From Actinomadura opuntiae (GTDB lineage Bacteria > Actinomycetota > Actinomycetes > Streptosporangiales > Streptosporangiaceae): 64,000 nucleotides of DNA. Shown piece after piece: positions 51,531 through 60,444 of the stretch. Where the stretch lies: assembly GCF_030283205.1 (NCBI RefSeq), contig NZ_JASNWF010000005.1, positions 62,001-126,000 on the forward strand. Reading direction: 5' to 3'. The notes below the pieces were generated by a model. That model saw only the letters and a program-made list of their open reading frames with translations, did not search any database and was not told the origin of the DNA. Positions within the stretch are counted from its first letter, which is position 1; each line of letters begins with the position of its first letter. The position numbers were made by a program, and so were the translations under genes.

Positions 51531-54500
51531 TCAGGCCCCGCGGTGGAAGTCGCCGAGCATCTGCTCCAGCGCCGTCTCCGGCAGGTCGCGGGCGGTCAGC
51601 CGGGCCACCGTCGCCGCGTTGACGTCCGCGCCCGCCAGCCGCGCCGCCTGGCGCGCGATCGTCTGCTCGAACAGCGCCCGGACGGTCCGCGCGTAGGCGA
51701 ACGACGGGTCCTGCCGCATCCGCTCGAACCGCGTGAGCAGCTCGACGCGCAGCTCCTCGTCCAGCATGTACAGGTCCCGCTCGGCGTACTTCTGGAAGAG
51801 CCGGACCATCTCCCGGTCGCTGATCCCGGTGAACTCCACGATCCGCCCGAACTCGGCACGGAACGCCGGGCTGCCCGCCAGGAAGCCCTCCATCTCCGCC
51901 GCCGGGCTGGAGCAGACCACCGCGAACCGGCCGGCGCGCTCGCGCATCCGGCGCAGCAGCTCGTCCACCACCGCCGGGGTGCGGTCCAGCAGGTACGCCT
52001 CCTGGATCAGCAGCACGCCGCCGAGCGCCTGCTCGACCATGCCCGCGACGCGGCTCTCGGTGTCCGGCTGGTCGCGCCCCGCCAGATGCACCGGCCGGCA
52101 CGCCACCACGTGCCCGGACTCCAGCAGCCCGAGCGCCGCGTAGATCCCGCCGACGAGCCCCGCCACCGTGGTCTTGCCCGTCCCCGGCGGGCCCGTGAAC
52201 ACCAGGTGGTGGCTCTCGCGGTCGGCCACCCCGTACCGGACCCGGTCCGCCGACCGCGCCGCCTCGTCCGCCAGCTCCCGCACGGCCGCCTTGACGCCGT
52301 CCAGCCCGGTCAGCCCGTCCAGCCGCCGCAGGTAGCCGTCGATGTCGCCGGGCGGTCGCAGCGCCGGCTCGATGCCCTCCGCGACGCCGTGCAGGTCGTC
52401 GGGGGTCAGGACGAGCCGGTCGTGCGACGCGCCCGCCCGCGCCATGTTCCGCTGGCTCGCCTGGTCCAGGTACGCCTCCACCAGCCGCGCGTTCACCAGG
52501 TCGCCGGGCCCGCGGAGCCGCTCGAGGTCCGCCTTGGCGGCCTCCAGCGCCGACGCCCCGATGGTGACGCGCCGCTCGTCCGCCAGCAGGTGCAGCAGCG
52601 TCATCCGGTTGTCCAGACCGCTGAAATCGGGCATCCGGTGCACGCGGAACGCCTGCACGAGCTTCGGATGCTCCCGCAGCAGCTGCTTGTACGCGCGCGG
52701 CTCGCACGTCGCGATCAGCGGCGTCGTGTTCACCGGGTCGCGGCGCGCCCGCCGCACCGCGCCCGCCACCGCCACCGGATCCGGCGCGGTGGAGACCGCC
52801 ACGTCCAGCCGCTCGAACAGGACCGCCGGGCCCGGCTGCCGCAGGATCCGCTCCATCGCCTCCGCCGGCGCGTCCCGGACGTCGTCGGCGTCGTGCGCGC
52901 GGATCGCGCCGTCGCCGATGCCCGCGTCCGCCAGCGTCAGCGCGATCAGCCGGGCCAGCCTGCGCTGCCCGGTGTGCGGGTCGCCGACCAGCAGCACGCC
53001 CGGGACGCCGGCGGGCGGCGCGCCCGGCCGCCCGTCGACCCGGGTCGCCTCGGCGCCCTCCCCGGCCGGGGCGTTCCACTCCTCGGCCTGCGCGCGCAGC
53101 TCGTCCAGCAGCGCGCCCGCGTCGTGCTCGCCGGACACGAACCCGATCCCGAACCGCTCGAGGGTCGGGCGCCCGCCGAGGTCCTGCGGCGGCGGGATCT
53201 CGTGGACGGGCCGCTCCGGGGACGGCGTGTCGTCCAGGAAGTCGAAGTCGCCGATCATGGTCTCGGACATCACCCGGGTGCCGGGACCGGGCGGCGGCGC
53301 CTGCACGGGACCGTCCTCGACGTCCTCCGGACGCATGATCCGCGTGCCGGGTGGCTGCGCGCCCTGCTGGGGCTGGGGCCGGGGCGGCGTGGCGGACACC
53401 TGCTGCGGACCGTCCTCCACCCGCGTCGCGTGCCCGACGGCGGGCGGCCGCGGGGGCGCGCTCTCGTCCTCCGTCCGCGTCGCGTACGGATCGAACGCGG
53501 GCGGCTCCGGCGCAGGCGGCCCCTGAGCGCTCTGCGGGACGTTCGCGCCGGGAGGCAGCCCCTGTACCGGCGGCCCGGCGCCGGGCCGCTGATAGCCGAG
53601 CTGCGTGTACGGCGGCACGACCGGTCCGTCGTGCTTGTCCTCCTCGGGCGGCGAGAATCCACCCGAGTCGGGCGACGTGGCCTCTTGCCTCGCGACGTCG
53701 CCGTAGGGGCCCGGGTGCTGCATGGCGGCTTCATCGCCATAGCCCGCCGCCGCATCACCCTGCGGCCCCGGGCCATAGCCGGAATAGGGAGGCTGCTGTC
53801 CAGCACCGGGAGGCAACGGCCTCTGACCGGCATCCGCCTGTGCCCCCGCATACGGAGGCCCCTGACCGGGGCCGTGCGGCGGCCCCGGCATGGGAGACGC
53901 ACGCTGAAAACCGAGTTCCGTGTAGGGCGGCGCCACGCCGGCGTCATCGCCCTCCTCAGCGGGCGAGAACCCGCCCATCACCGGATCCGGCGACGCGAAC
54001 CCGGCGGCCTGTTGAGGCCGGCCCACCGGTCCGGGCGCGTTCTCCCAGCCGGGCTGCGCCGGCGGCTGGACGAAGGGCTGCGCCGGCCCCTGCGGCTCAG
54101 GCGGCCGCGGAGACGCGCCGGGAGCCACCCCCGGCTGGCTCTGCATGCCGACCGGCGGGGACGGCGGCGGGCTCGGCGGCGGCGTCTGCGTCGGCGCGGC
54201 GGCGGTCGCGCGGACCCGGCCCCGCCCGATGATCCCCGCGATGATCGCGGTGGGCACGGGGAACCCGCGGGGGCGCGCGGGCATCCCGCCGAGGCGGCAC
54301 CACGCGAGGTCAAGCTCGTACATCGCGGCGAGGAGCGTCTCGGCGTCATCGCCGGAACCGGCCGACCGCAGGGGCTCCGGCAACCGCAGGTCGACCGGCC
54401 ACAGCCGGCGCAGCGGATGCCCCTTCTGCTCCGTCACCGCCTGCACCGTGTACCGGATCTCGGGATCCAGCCACGGGACGATCGAATCCGCGACGTCCTT

Positions 54501-55595
54501 GCGGACCACGTCCAGATCGGCGGCCAGCAGCGCCGCCGCCACCATCCGCGGCTCGGTGTAGGCCGGGTCCGCCGGGTCGCCCGCCGTCCGGGCGACGGCG
54601 TCGCTCAGCGTGTAGAAGGCGTGCCGGAAGTTGTCGCCCGGCGAGCTCTCGTTCCGGAGCGCCGGCACCAGATGCGGCGGGCACCTGGTCAGCCACTGCT
54701 GGACGATCGCCTGGTCGCCGTACGGGAGCGCGCCGTAGTCCACGGTCGGGTTGCTCAGCGTCGTGCCGAGGATGGCCAGCAGCGCGTCCGCCCGGATCTG
54801 GAACCGCACGTCGTCGCGCAGCGCGCTCGCGACGGCCCACATCGTCCGCAGGACGACCACCGCCGCGTCCACCCGGCTGGCCCGCAGCCGCTCGGAGTAC
54901 AGCCCGACCAGCGTCTCCAGCGCGGGCGGGGTCAGCCAGCGCGGGCCGTCCACGTCCGGCAGCGGCCTGGCCCGGTACGGCTTCCACAGGTCGAGCATCT
55001 GCGCGTCCAGCCGTGCGTCGAACACCGGCGCCGACGCGCACCACATCATCACGCCCCACGCGACCGCCACCGTCGACGGCGTCTCCTGCGTGAACTGCGA
55101 CCACCAGTGCGGATAGTCAGGCGCGGGCAGCGCCGCCGCGGACTCCACGGTCGCCCGGACCTGCGCCGTCAGCTCGCTCGCGAGACCGTGCCCGACGAAC
55201 GGCAGCGACGCCGGCGGATCGTACGAGAAGTCGGGCCCCGCCGGGATCACGTGGGGCGGCAGCTGCGGCACCTGCATCCCGCCCTGCTGCGCGGGCCGCG
55301 CCGCCATCCGCACCGCCGGCGTCCGCGGCGGCGGGCACAGGTACCACTGCCCGTCCGACGGGTGCAGCCGGTACCACCGGGCCCATGCCCCGAACAGCCA
55401 CCACGTCCCGTCCGGCAGGACGAGCATGCGGCCGGCGATGGCGTGATGGCGCTGCTGAGGAGGCGCCGACGGCCACCATTGGGCGGCCACCATCGCCCTC
55501 GTGTCGCGCTCGGCCTCCGCGAACGGATCCTGCCCCATCTGGGGGCTGGGCGGCGGAGCACTGCCATAGCCCGGTCCCCACACCACGTGGGTCAT
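51531..55595 (-). CDS. Giant tandem AAA (EccA/CbbX-like) protein with degenerate ATP-binding motifs
   Basis: 1354 residues. Residues 1-480 form a Trp-rich domain (TWWLFGAWARWYRLHPSDGQ) and a helical region. About 490-790 is a Pro/Gly/Gln-rich linker containing a duplicated PPYTELGFQ/PPYTQLGYQ motif. Two AAA modules follow. The first (about 868 on) reads VLLVGDPHTGQRR, lacking the Walker A Lys. The second has an intact Walker A, GPPGTGKTT (near 1133), but its Walker B reads LLIQEAYLLD where CbbX/EccA proteins have IDEAY, so the Mg-binding Asp is Gln. EccA is the cytosolic T7SS chaperone ATPase. This may be its divergent counterpart for the ESX locus 35 kb away, or an unrelated scaffold. Confidence 0.8.
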   Translation of the reverse strand: MTHVVWGPGYGSAPPPSPQMGQDPFAEAERDTRAMVAAQWWPSAPPQQRHHAIAGRMLVLPDGTWWLFGAWARWYRLHPSDGQWYLCPPPRTPAVRMAARPAQQGGMQVPQLPPHVIPAGPDFSYDPPASLPFVGHGLASELTAQVRATVESAAALPAPDYPHWWSQFTQETPSTVAVAWGVMMWCASAPVFDARLDAQMLDLWKPYRARPLPDVDGPRWLTPPALETLVGLYSERLRASRVDAAVVVLRTMWAVASALRDDVRFQIRADALLAILGTTLSNPTVDYGALPYGDQAIVQQWLTRCPPHLVPALRNESSPGDNFRHAFYTLSDAVARTAGDPADPAYTEPRMVAAALLAADLDVVRKDVADSIVPWLDPEIRYTVQAVTEQKGHPLRRLWPVDLRLPEPLRSAGSGDDAETLLAAMYELDLAWCRLGGMPARPRGFPVPTAIIAGIIGRGRVRATAAAPTQTPPPSPPPSPPVGMQSQPGVAPGASPRPPEPQGPAQPFVQPPAQPGWENAPGPVGRPQQAAGFASPDPVMGGFSPAEEGDDAGVAPPYTELGFQRASPMPGPPHGPGQGPPYAGAQADAGQRPLPPGAGQQPPYSGYGPGPQGDAAAGYGDEAAMQHPGPYGDVARQEATSPDSGGFSPPEEDKHDGPVVPPYTQLGYQRPGAGPPVQGLPPGANVPQSAQGPPAPEPPAFDPYATRTEDESAPPRPPAVGHATRVEDGPQQVSATPPRPQPQQGAQPPGTRIMRPEDVEDGPVQAPPPGPGTRVMSETMIGDFDFLDDTPSPERPVHEIPPPQDLGGRPTLERFGIGFVSGEHDAGALLDELRAQAEEWNAPAGEGAEATRVDGRPGAPPAGVPGVLLVGDPHTGQRRLARLIALTLADAGIGDGAIRAHDADDVRDAPAEAMERILRQPGPAVLFERLDVAVSTAPDPVAVAGAVRRARRDPVNTTPLIATCEPRAYKQLLREHPKLVQAFRVHRMPDFSGLDNRMTLLHLLADERRVTIGASALEAAKADLERLRGPGDLVNARLVEAYLDQASQRNMARAGASHDRLVLTPDDLHGVAEGIEPALRPPGDIDGYLRRLDGLTGLDGVKAAVRELADEAARSADRVRYGVADRESHHLVFTGPPGTGKTTVAGLVGGIYAALGLLESGHVVACRPVHLAGRDQPDTESRVAGMVEQALGGVLLIQEAYLLDRTPAVVDELLRRMRERAGRFAVVCSSPAAEMEGFLAGSPAFRAEFGRIVEFTGISDREMVRLFQKYAERDLYMLDEELRVELLTRFERMRQDPSFAYARTVRALFEQTIARQAARLAGADVNAATVARLTARDLPETALEQMLGDFHRGA

Positions 55596-55801
55596 GGTAG
55601 TCAGCCCGAACGCCCGCGAACTCCCCCCGATCCCCCCACCCCCCATCCCCCCAGCTCAACCCCCAGCAAGAACCACGCGACCACCCCCACACCAGCCGCC
55701 CCCAACGCACAGACGGAATCACCCCGGACGGCCCCCTGAAACGCCACGCCCACCCACACACGCGCCAGACCAACCCCAGATAGCCCACCTACGACACACC
55801 C

Positions 55802-56178
55802 CCTCCCCCTACGCGCAGGGCACCCTCAACGCCACGCGCCCCAGCGGCGAAGTTGCGCCTCCGCATGCGAAGACGGAGCCAACAAAGAAGGCCCGACCGT
55901 GGCACTGCGCCTCCCGGATGTGGAGACGGGCGTCAACGCCAAGGAAGCTGCGCGTGATGCCGCGCCTTCCAGATCCAAGGAGCAGCTCAACACCAGACGG
56001 CCCGCCTGCGACGCTGCCTCTGCCACATGCGGAGGGCAGCCTCAACGCCACGCAGCCCCCGGTGAAGTTGCGCCTCCCGAATGCGAGGGGCGGGATCAGC
56101 GTCCCACGGCTAGCTGGCGCGCTACGCCTTCCAGATCCGGGGCGAGTCCAACGCGAAGCGGCCCGCCTGCGTCGTCAC
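55802..56178. repeat. 54-bp tandem repeat array, about seven units
   Basis: Units start near 55855, 55907, 55962, 56014, 56070 and 56124 (plus a partial one before) with GCGCCTCCCGAATGCG-like heads and CTCAACGCCACGCGGCCC-like middles. Three of the steps are 54-56 bases and two are 52. In one plus-strand frame the last four units read as 18-residue repeats (LRLPNARGG, LRLPDPGRV), but there is no start signal. The whole 55596-56200 interval has no gene I can support. Confidence 0.75.
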
Positions 56179-56200
56179 ACCCCGGGCAGTGGGGATGGGG

Positions 56201-56722
56201 TCAGCGCCAGGTGGCCTGGCTGTGGCTTTGTGCCTTCTGCATGTAGATGTCGGGCGTGTGGGCGAGCACCAGGCGGTCGCCGTCGTTGAGCTCGCGCACG
56301 ACCTTGCCGGGCGTGCCCGCGACGAGGACGCCCGACGGGATCTGCTTGCCGGGCGGGACGAGCGCGCCGGCCGCGACGAGCGTGCCCGCGCCGATCCGGG
56401 CGCCGTTCAGCACGATCGCGCCGATGCCGATCAGCGACCCCGTCTCGACGTGCGCGCCGTGGACCATGGCCTTGTGGCCCAGGCTGACCCGGTCCTCCAG
56501 GACGGCGGGCATGCCGGGGTCGGCGTGCAGGCAGCTGAGGTCCTGGATGTTGCACTCGTCGCCGACCACGATCTCCTCGTCCTCGCCGCGCAGCACCGAG
56601 CCGTACCAGACGCTGGACGCCCGTCCCAGCGTCACCCGTCCGACCACCACCGCGCCGGGCGCCACCCACGCCTCGGCATGGATCTTCGGCTCGTCCTCGC
56701 CCAGCGACCCCACATAGCTCAT
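56201..56722 (-). CDS. Gamma-class carbonic anhydrase family protein
   Basis: 173 residues, left-handed beta-helix hexapeptide repeats (VAPGAVVVGRVTLG, IGIGAIVLNGARIGAGTLVA). The metal ligands are visible as His66 region CLHADPG and VSLGHKAMVHGAHVE. It ends with the VAGTPGKVVREL segment typical of the group. It may be a carbonic anhydrase or a non-catalytic trimeric acetyltransferase-like homologue. Confidence 0.88.
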   Translation of the reverse strand: MSYVGSLGEDEPKIHAEAWVAPGAVVVGRVTLGRASSVWYGSVLRGEDEEIVVGDECNIQDLSCLHADPGMPAVLEDRVSLGHKAMVHGAHVETGSLIGIGAIVLNGARIGAGTLVAAGALVPPGKQIPSGVLVAGTPGKVVRELNDGDRLVLAHTPDIYMQKAQSHSQATWR

Positions 56723-57083
56723 GCGCCCGATGCTAGGCCGTCGTCCCCCGACCGCTCCCTCCTCCCCTCACCCCAGCGATCGCGGCCCCACCTAAGCGGC
56801 GCGGTGGGTATCTCTGACAGGACGCGGTCGGGCGGTTTTGGTGGGGGTGGGGAGCGACACGGGGGTTCTGGGGGGGGCGTTTTTTCGTGAAATTGGATAG
56901 TTTGTCGCTCCAACCCAGGTGAAGAAACGGCAGCGAGAAGGGCGTTCCGGTTGCGCGACCGGGGCGTATCACACGAGAGTCGAAGCTGACGTTTCTGCTA
57001 CGGGCCCGCTGACCCGGCGGGTGAGGATTCGCAAAACCGACCCTGACGGGGTGATACCCCCGCCAACGACCCCCCAAGGCATC
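56723..57083. other. Divergent intergenic region with a G-rich tract
   Basis: 361 bases between the carbonic anhydrase and DivIVA-like genes. A G-run cluster at 56843-56877 has four runs of four or more G with loops of 1-8 bases, followed by a T-run (56880-56885). Promoters of both genes should be here; I cannot place them. Confidence 0.5.
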
Positions 57084-58064
57084 ATGAGCAACGAAGCCGA
57101 AATCCTGCCGAACCTCCTCCAAGACGAGTCCTTCGAGATCGTCATGCGCGGCTACAACCGCCGCCAGGTCGACGACTACATCGCCCGCGCCCAGCAAAAG
57201 CACCGCGAGCTCGAGGCCCGGCTCGCCCGCGCGCAGGACGACGCCGAGCGCGTCCGCCGGGAGATGGCGGAGGTCCGGGAGGCCCGCAAGCCCACCGGCG
57301 ACGACCTGAGCGACCGGCTGCGGCAGATCATCAACCTGGCCGAGGACGAGGCGCAGGACAAGATCGCCGAGGCCGAGGCCAGGGTCGCCGAGATCCGCAA
57401 GGACGCCGAGCAGGAGTCCAAGCGCATCGTCGACGAGGCCCGCGCGCACGCCGACAAGAACCTCTCCCAGGCGCAGGAGAAGGCCGACCACATGCTCGCC
57501 GCCGCCAAGAAGGAGTCCGACAGCGTGCTGTCGGCCGCCAAGCAGGAGGCGGAGCAGACCGTGACCAGCGCCCGGCTGGAGGCCGAGCGCACCCTCACCG
57601 CGTCCGAGCGCCGCGCCGGCGTGATCAACGAGGGCGCCACCCAGCGGCTCACCGCGCTGACCAAGAACCACACGCAGGCGCTGCAGCGGCTCACCGAGAT
57701 CAGCGAGACGCTGCACCGGCTGCTGACCGCCGAGAACGAGGCCGGCCCGCTGGAGAAGATGGTCGAGGACGCCGTCCGGCAGTCGCCGCCGCGCAAGCAG
57801 CCGGCTCCGGCCCAGCCCGCTCCGTCCGCCGCCACCGCGCCGAAGCCCGTCCCGGCCGCGGCCAAGCCCGCGCCGGCTCCGGCCCCGGCGCCGTCCATGA
57901 AGAAGCCCGAGCCGGACGCCCCGGCCGCGGCCGCGGCGCCCGCTCCGCCGGTGCCGCCGCAGGCCAAGGCGCCGCGGCCGGTCGAGGACCCCGAGGCCGG
58001 CCCGCCCGCCGGTCCGGCCCCCATCGTGCCGCCGGCCCCGCGCGGCCCTGCCGACCAGAGCTGA
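57084..58064 (+). CDS. DivIVA-domain coiled-coil protein
   Basis: 326 residues from ATG 57084. The N-terminal DivIVA motif FEIVMRGYNRRQVDDYIARA is followed by about 200 residues of continuous coiled coil (heptads rich in Ala, Glu and Lys). A Pro/Ala-rich C-terminal tail (APKPVPAAAKPAPAPAPAPS) is probably disordered. Actinobacterial DivIVA/Wag31 and SepIVA relatives organise polar growth or the intracellular membrane domain. The tail and isolated position differ from the yggT-linked Wag31, so it is more likely a SepIVA-like paralogue. Confidence 0.88.
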   Translation: MSNEAEILPNLLQDESFEIVMRGYNRRQVDDYIARAQQKHRELEARLARAQDDAERVRREMAEVREARKPTGDDLSDRLRQIINLAEDEAQDKIAEAEARVAEIRKDAEQESKRIVDEARAHADKNLSQAQEKADHMLAAAKKESDSVLSAAKQEAEQTVTSARLEAERTLTASERRAGVINEGATQRLTALTKNHTQALQRLTEISETLHRLLTAENEAGPLEKMVEDAVRQSPPRKQPAPAQPAPSAATAPKPVPAAAKPAPAPAPAPSMKKPEPDAPAAAAAPAPPVPPQAKAPRPVEDPEAGPPAGPAPIVPPAPRGPADQS

Positions 58065-58165
58065 TCCCGAGCCCCGCAGAACGTCACGGGTCCCCGAAGC
58101 GGTGCGTCCGGCCCCACGCCGGACGTACCGCTTCGTCATGAGGACCGCCGCATAGGATCATCCGG

Positions 58166-58699
58166 GTGAGCAAAAGGACCACCACGCGCAACGGAACCGC
58201 CCGGCCGATCCGGCTTCTCGGGGATCCGGTGCTGCGCACCGAGTGCGATCCCGTGCGGACGTTCGACACGGCCCTGGAGAGGCTGGTCGACGACATGTTC
58301 GTCACGATGTACGAGCAGGACGGCGCGGGCGTGGCCGCCAACCAGGTCGGCTCCGGCCTGCGGGTCTTCGTGTACGACTGCGAGGACGACCGGGGGCGCA
58401 GGCACGTCGGCCACGTCGTCAACCCGGTTCTCGTGGCCGCCGACGGGGAGCTGCTGGTCGAGTCGGAGGGATGCCTGTCGCTGCCCGGCATGCGCTTCGA
58501 GACGGCACGCCACGCGCACGCGGTGGTCGAGGGCGTGGACGTGCGGAACAGGCCCGTCCGCGTGGAGGGCACCGGATACTTCGCCCGCTGCCTGCAGCAT
58601 TAGTGCGGACACCTCGACGGCAAGGTCTACATCGACGTCCTCTCCGGAGACGTGCGGCGCGAGGCGATGCGGGCGATCCGGGATCTCCAGCGCCCCTGA
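58166..58699 (+). pseudogene. def: Peptide deformylase with an amber codon at the catalytic glutamate
   Basis: GTG start. Motif 1 GAGVAANQ (53-60) and motif 2 EGCLSLPG (101-108) are intact. Codon 146 (58601-58603) is TAG exactly where motif 3 needs Glu: the frame reads CLQH-stop-CGHLDGKVYIDV. With GAG it would be the HECGH zinc motif. The same frame stays open for 31 more codons to TGA at 58697, with normal codon bias. As read, translation ends just before the second metal His and the enzyme is dead. A single GAG-to-TAG change, very recent loss, amber readthrough or a sequence error could explain it. Confidence 0.85.
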
Positions 58700-58785
58700 C
58701 GCGTATCTGTGCGTTCCCCATGAGCCCATGCTCCGGCCCCTGCGCCCAGGGCAGAAGTGGAACGTCGTTCTGTGGATAACCGCGC

Positions 58786-60444
58786 TCAGCCGGCGTCGAG
58801 CGGCAGGAGCACGCGGAACGTGGCGCCCTCGCCCGGCGTGGAGTCGACCTCCACCAGGCCGTCGTGCGCGGCGACGAGGGCGGCGACGATCGCCAGCCCG
58901 AGGCCGGTGCCGGTGCGGCCGTCCTCGCGTGTCCGCGACGGGTCGGCGCGGTAGAAGCGCTCGAAGACGCGGTCGACCTGGTCGGGTGAGAGCCCGGGGC
59001 CCTGGTCGGCGACCTCGAGTGCGGCGGCGGGCGCGCCGCGCAGCGTCCCCGGGGACAGCCGGACCTCCACCGGCGTGCCCGCGGGCGTGTGCGCGACCGC
59101 GTTCGCCAGCAGGTTCCCGAGGACCTGCCGCAGGCGCGGCTCGTCCCCGAGCACCTGGTAGGCCAGGCCGCCCTCGACCGAGAGCTCGATCGAGCGGTCC
59201 GGCGCGACGACGCGGGCCTCCTGGACGGAGTCGGCGGCGACGGCGAGCAGGTCGACCGGGCGCCGCTCGATGGGCCGCTGGCGGTCGAGCCGGGCCAGCA
59301 GGAGCAGGTCCTCGACGAGCAGGCCCATCCGGTTGGCGGTCTCCTCGATCCGGCCGATCATCCGGCCGATCTCCTCGGGGGTGCGGGCGGCGCCCTGCCG
59401 GTAGAACTCGGCGAACCCGCGGATCGCGGTGAGGGGCGTGCGCAGCTCGTGGCTGGCGTCGGCGACGAACCGCCGCATCCGCTCCTCGGACCGGCGGGCC
59501 GTCTCCTCCGAGCGCCGGGCGGCCGCCTCCGACTCGGCGCGGGCGCCGAACGCGGCCTCGATCTGCGCGAGCATGGCGTTCAGGGACCGGCCGAGCCGTC
59601 CCATCTCGGTGCGCGGATCGGCCTCCGGGACGCGCCGGGACAGGTCGCCCGCCGCGATCGCGCCGGCGGTCTCCTCGACCTCGGCGAGCGGGCGCAGGCT
59701 GGCGCGCACCACCCACACCCCGAGGACGGCCAGCACGGCGAGCACCAGCAGCCCGATGATCACGTCGATGGCGATGAGCCGGTTCACGGTCCGCTGGACC
59801 TCGGCCAGGCTGACCGCGATGAGGACGGTGGCGCCGGTGCCGGGGATCGGCTCGGCGAGCACCCGCCACTGCGCGCTCGACCCGCCCGTCCCGGACACGG
59901 TGAACGGCCGGTCGATCCGGCCGCCGAGGCCGGCGGGCAGCCGCGGGTAGCCGCGCTCGCCGACCGCCGGGCTCTGCCGGACCGGGCGCCCGTCGGCGTC
60001 GCGGACCTGCGCGAACATCTCGCTGGGCACCCGGACGTCGACCCGCAGCCCCTGCTGGGTCACCTGGATCATCACGCGCCCGACGGAGGAGCGGAGCTGG
60101 TCGTCGGCGCGCCCGACGAGGTACTGGCGCAGCACCGAGGTGCCGGCCGCGCTCATCACGGTCAGCCCGAGGGTGACCAGGACGAGCATCCCGGCGATCA
60201 GCTTGATCTGCAGCGGCGACCGCCTCCACAGCCGGCGCACCCACGCCGGCCAGCGCGAACGGTGCGGCGCACCGGGGCGCTGGGGCGCCTCCCCGCCGGG
60301 GTACGCGGCGTACGCACCGGACATGTTCCCCAGGCCGTCGGCCCGCGTGCCGTCCGCCGGTCCCGTGCCGGACGCCGCCGGACGGTCGCCGTACGGGGCG
60401 GGCGCGGCGCCGGCGGGAACGGGTCCCGGGACGCGCGGTTCCAT
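58786..60444 (-). CDS. Two-component sensor histidine kinase
   Basis: 552 residues. A Pro-rich cytosolic start, transmembrane helix about 85-105, an extracytoplasmic sensor, a second helix about 215-240, a HAMP domain (LRPLAEVEETAGAIAAGDLS), the H-box ASHELRTPLTAIRGF, N-box GNLLANAVAHTP and G-boxes VADQGPGLS and GTGLGLAI. All catalytic motifs are complete. Its ATG overlaps the response-regulator stop by one base. An envelope signal is likely because an HtrA-type protease is controlled nearby. Confidence 0.93.
   Translation of the reverse strand: MEPRVPGPVPAGAAPAPYGDRPAASGTGPADGTRADGLGNMSGAYAAYPGGEAPQRPGAPHRSRWPAWVRRLWRRSPLQIKLIAGMLVLVTLGLTVMSAAGTSVLRQYLVGRADDQLRSSVGRVMIQVTQQGLRVDVRVPSEMFAQVRDADGRPVRQSPAVGERGYPRLPAGLGGRIDRPFTVSGTGGSSAQWRVLAEPIPGTGATVLIAVSLAEVQRTVNRLIAIDVIIGLLVLAVLAVLGVWVVRASLRPLAEVEETAGAIAAGDLSRRVPEADPRTEMGRLGRSLNAMLAQIEAAFGARAESEAAARRSEETARRSEERMRRFVADASHELRTPLTAIRGFAEFYRQGAARTPEEIGRMIGRIEETANRMGLLVEDLLLLARLDRQRPIERRPVDLLAVAADSVQEARVVAPDRSIELSVEGGLAYQVLGDEPRLRQVLGNLLANAVAHTPAGTPVEVRLSPGTLRGAPAAALEVADQGPGLSPDQVDRVFERFYRADPSRTREDGRTGTGLGLAIVAALVAAHDGLVEVDSTPGEGATFRVLLPLDAG

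Noticed and set aside
51543..55739. A 1398-codon open frame antisense to the AAA protein
   Set aside because: Same GC-bias shadow effect; Arg/Pro/His-rich and without motifs.
55802..56178. 54-bp repeats considered as a CRISPR array
   Set aside because: Units are contiguous and diverged along their whole length; no constant repeat separated by unique spacers and no cas genes.
58601..58603. TAG read as pyrrolysine or other recoding
   Set aside because: No pyl genes or recoding element are visible in the window; nonsense mutation or sequence error is simpler.
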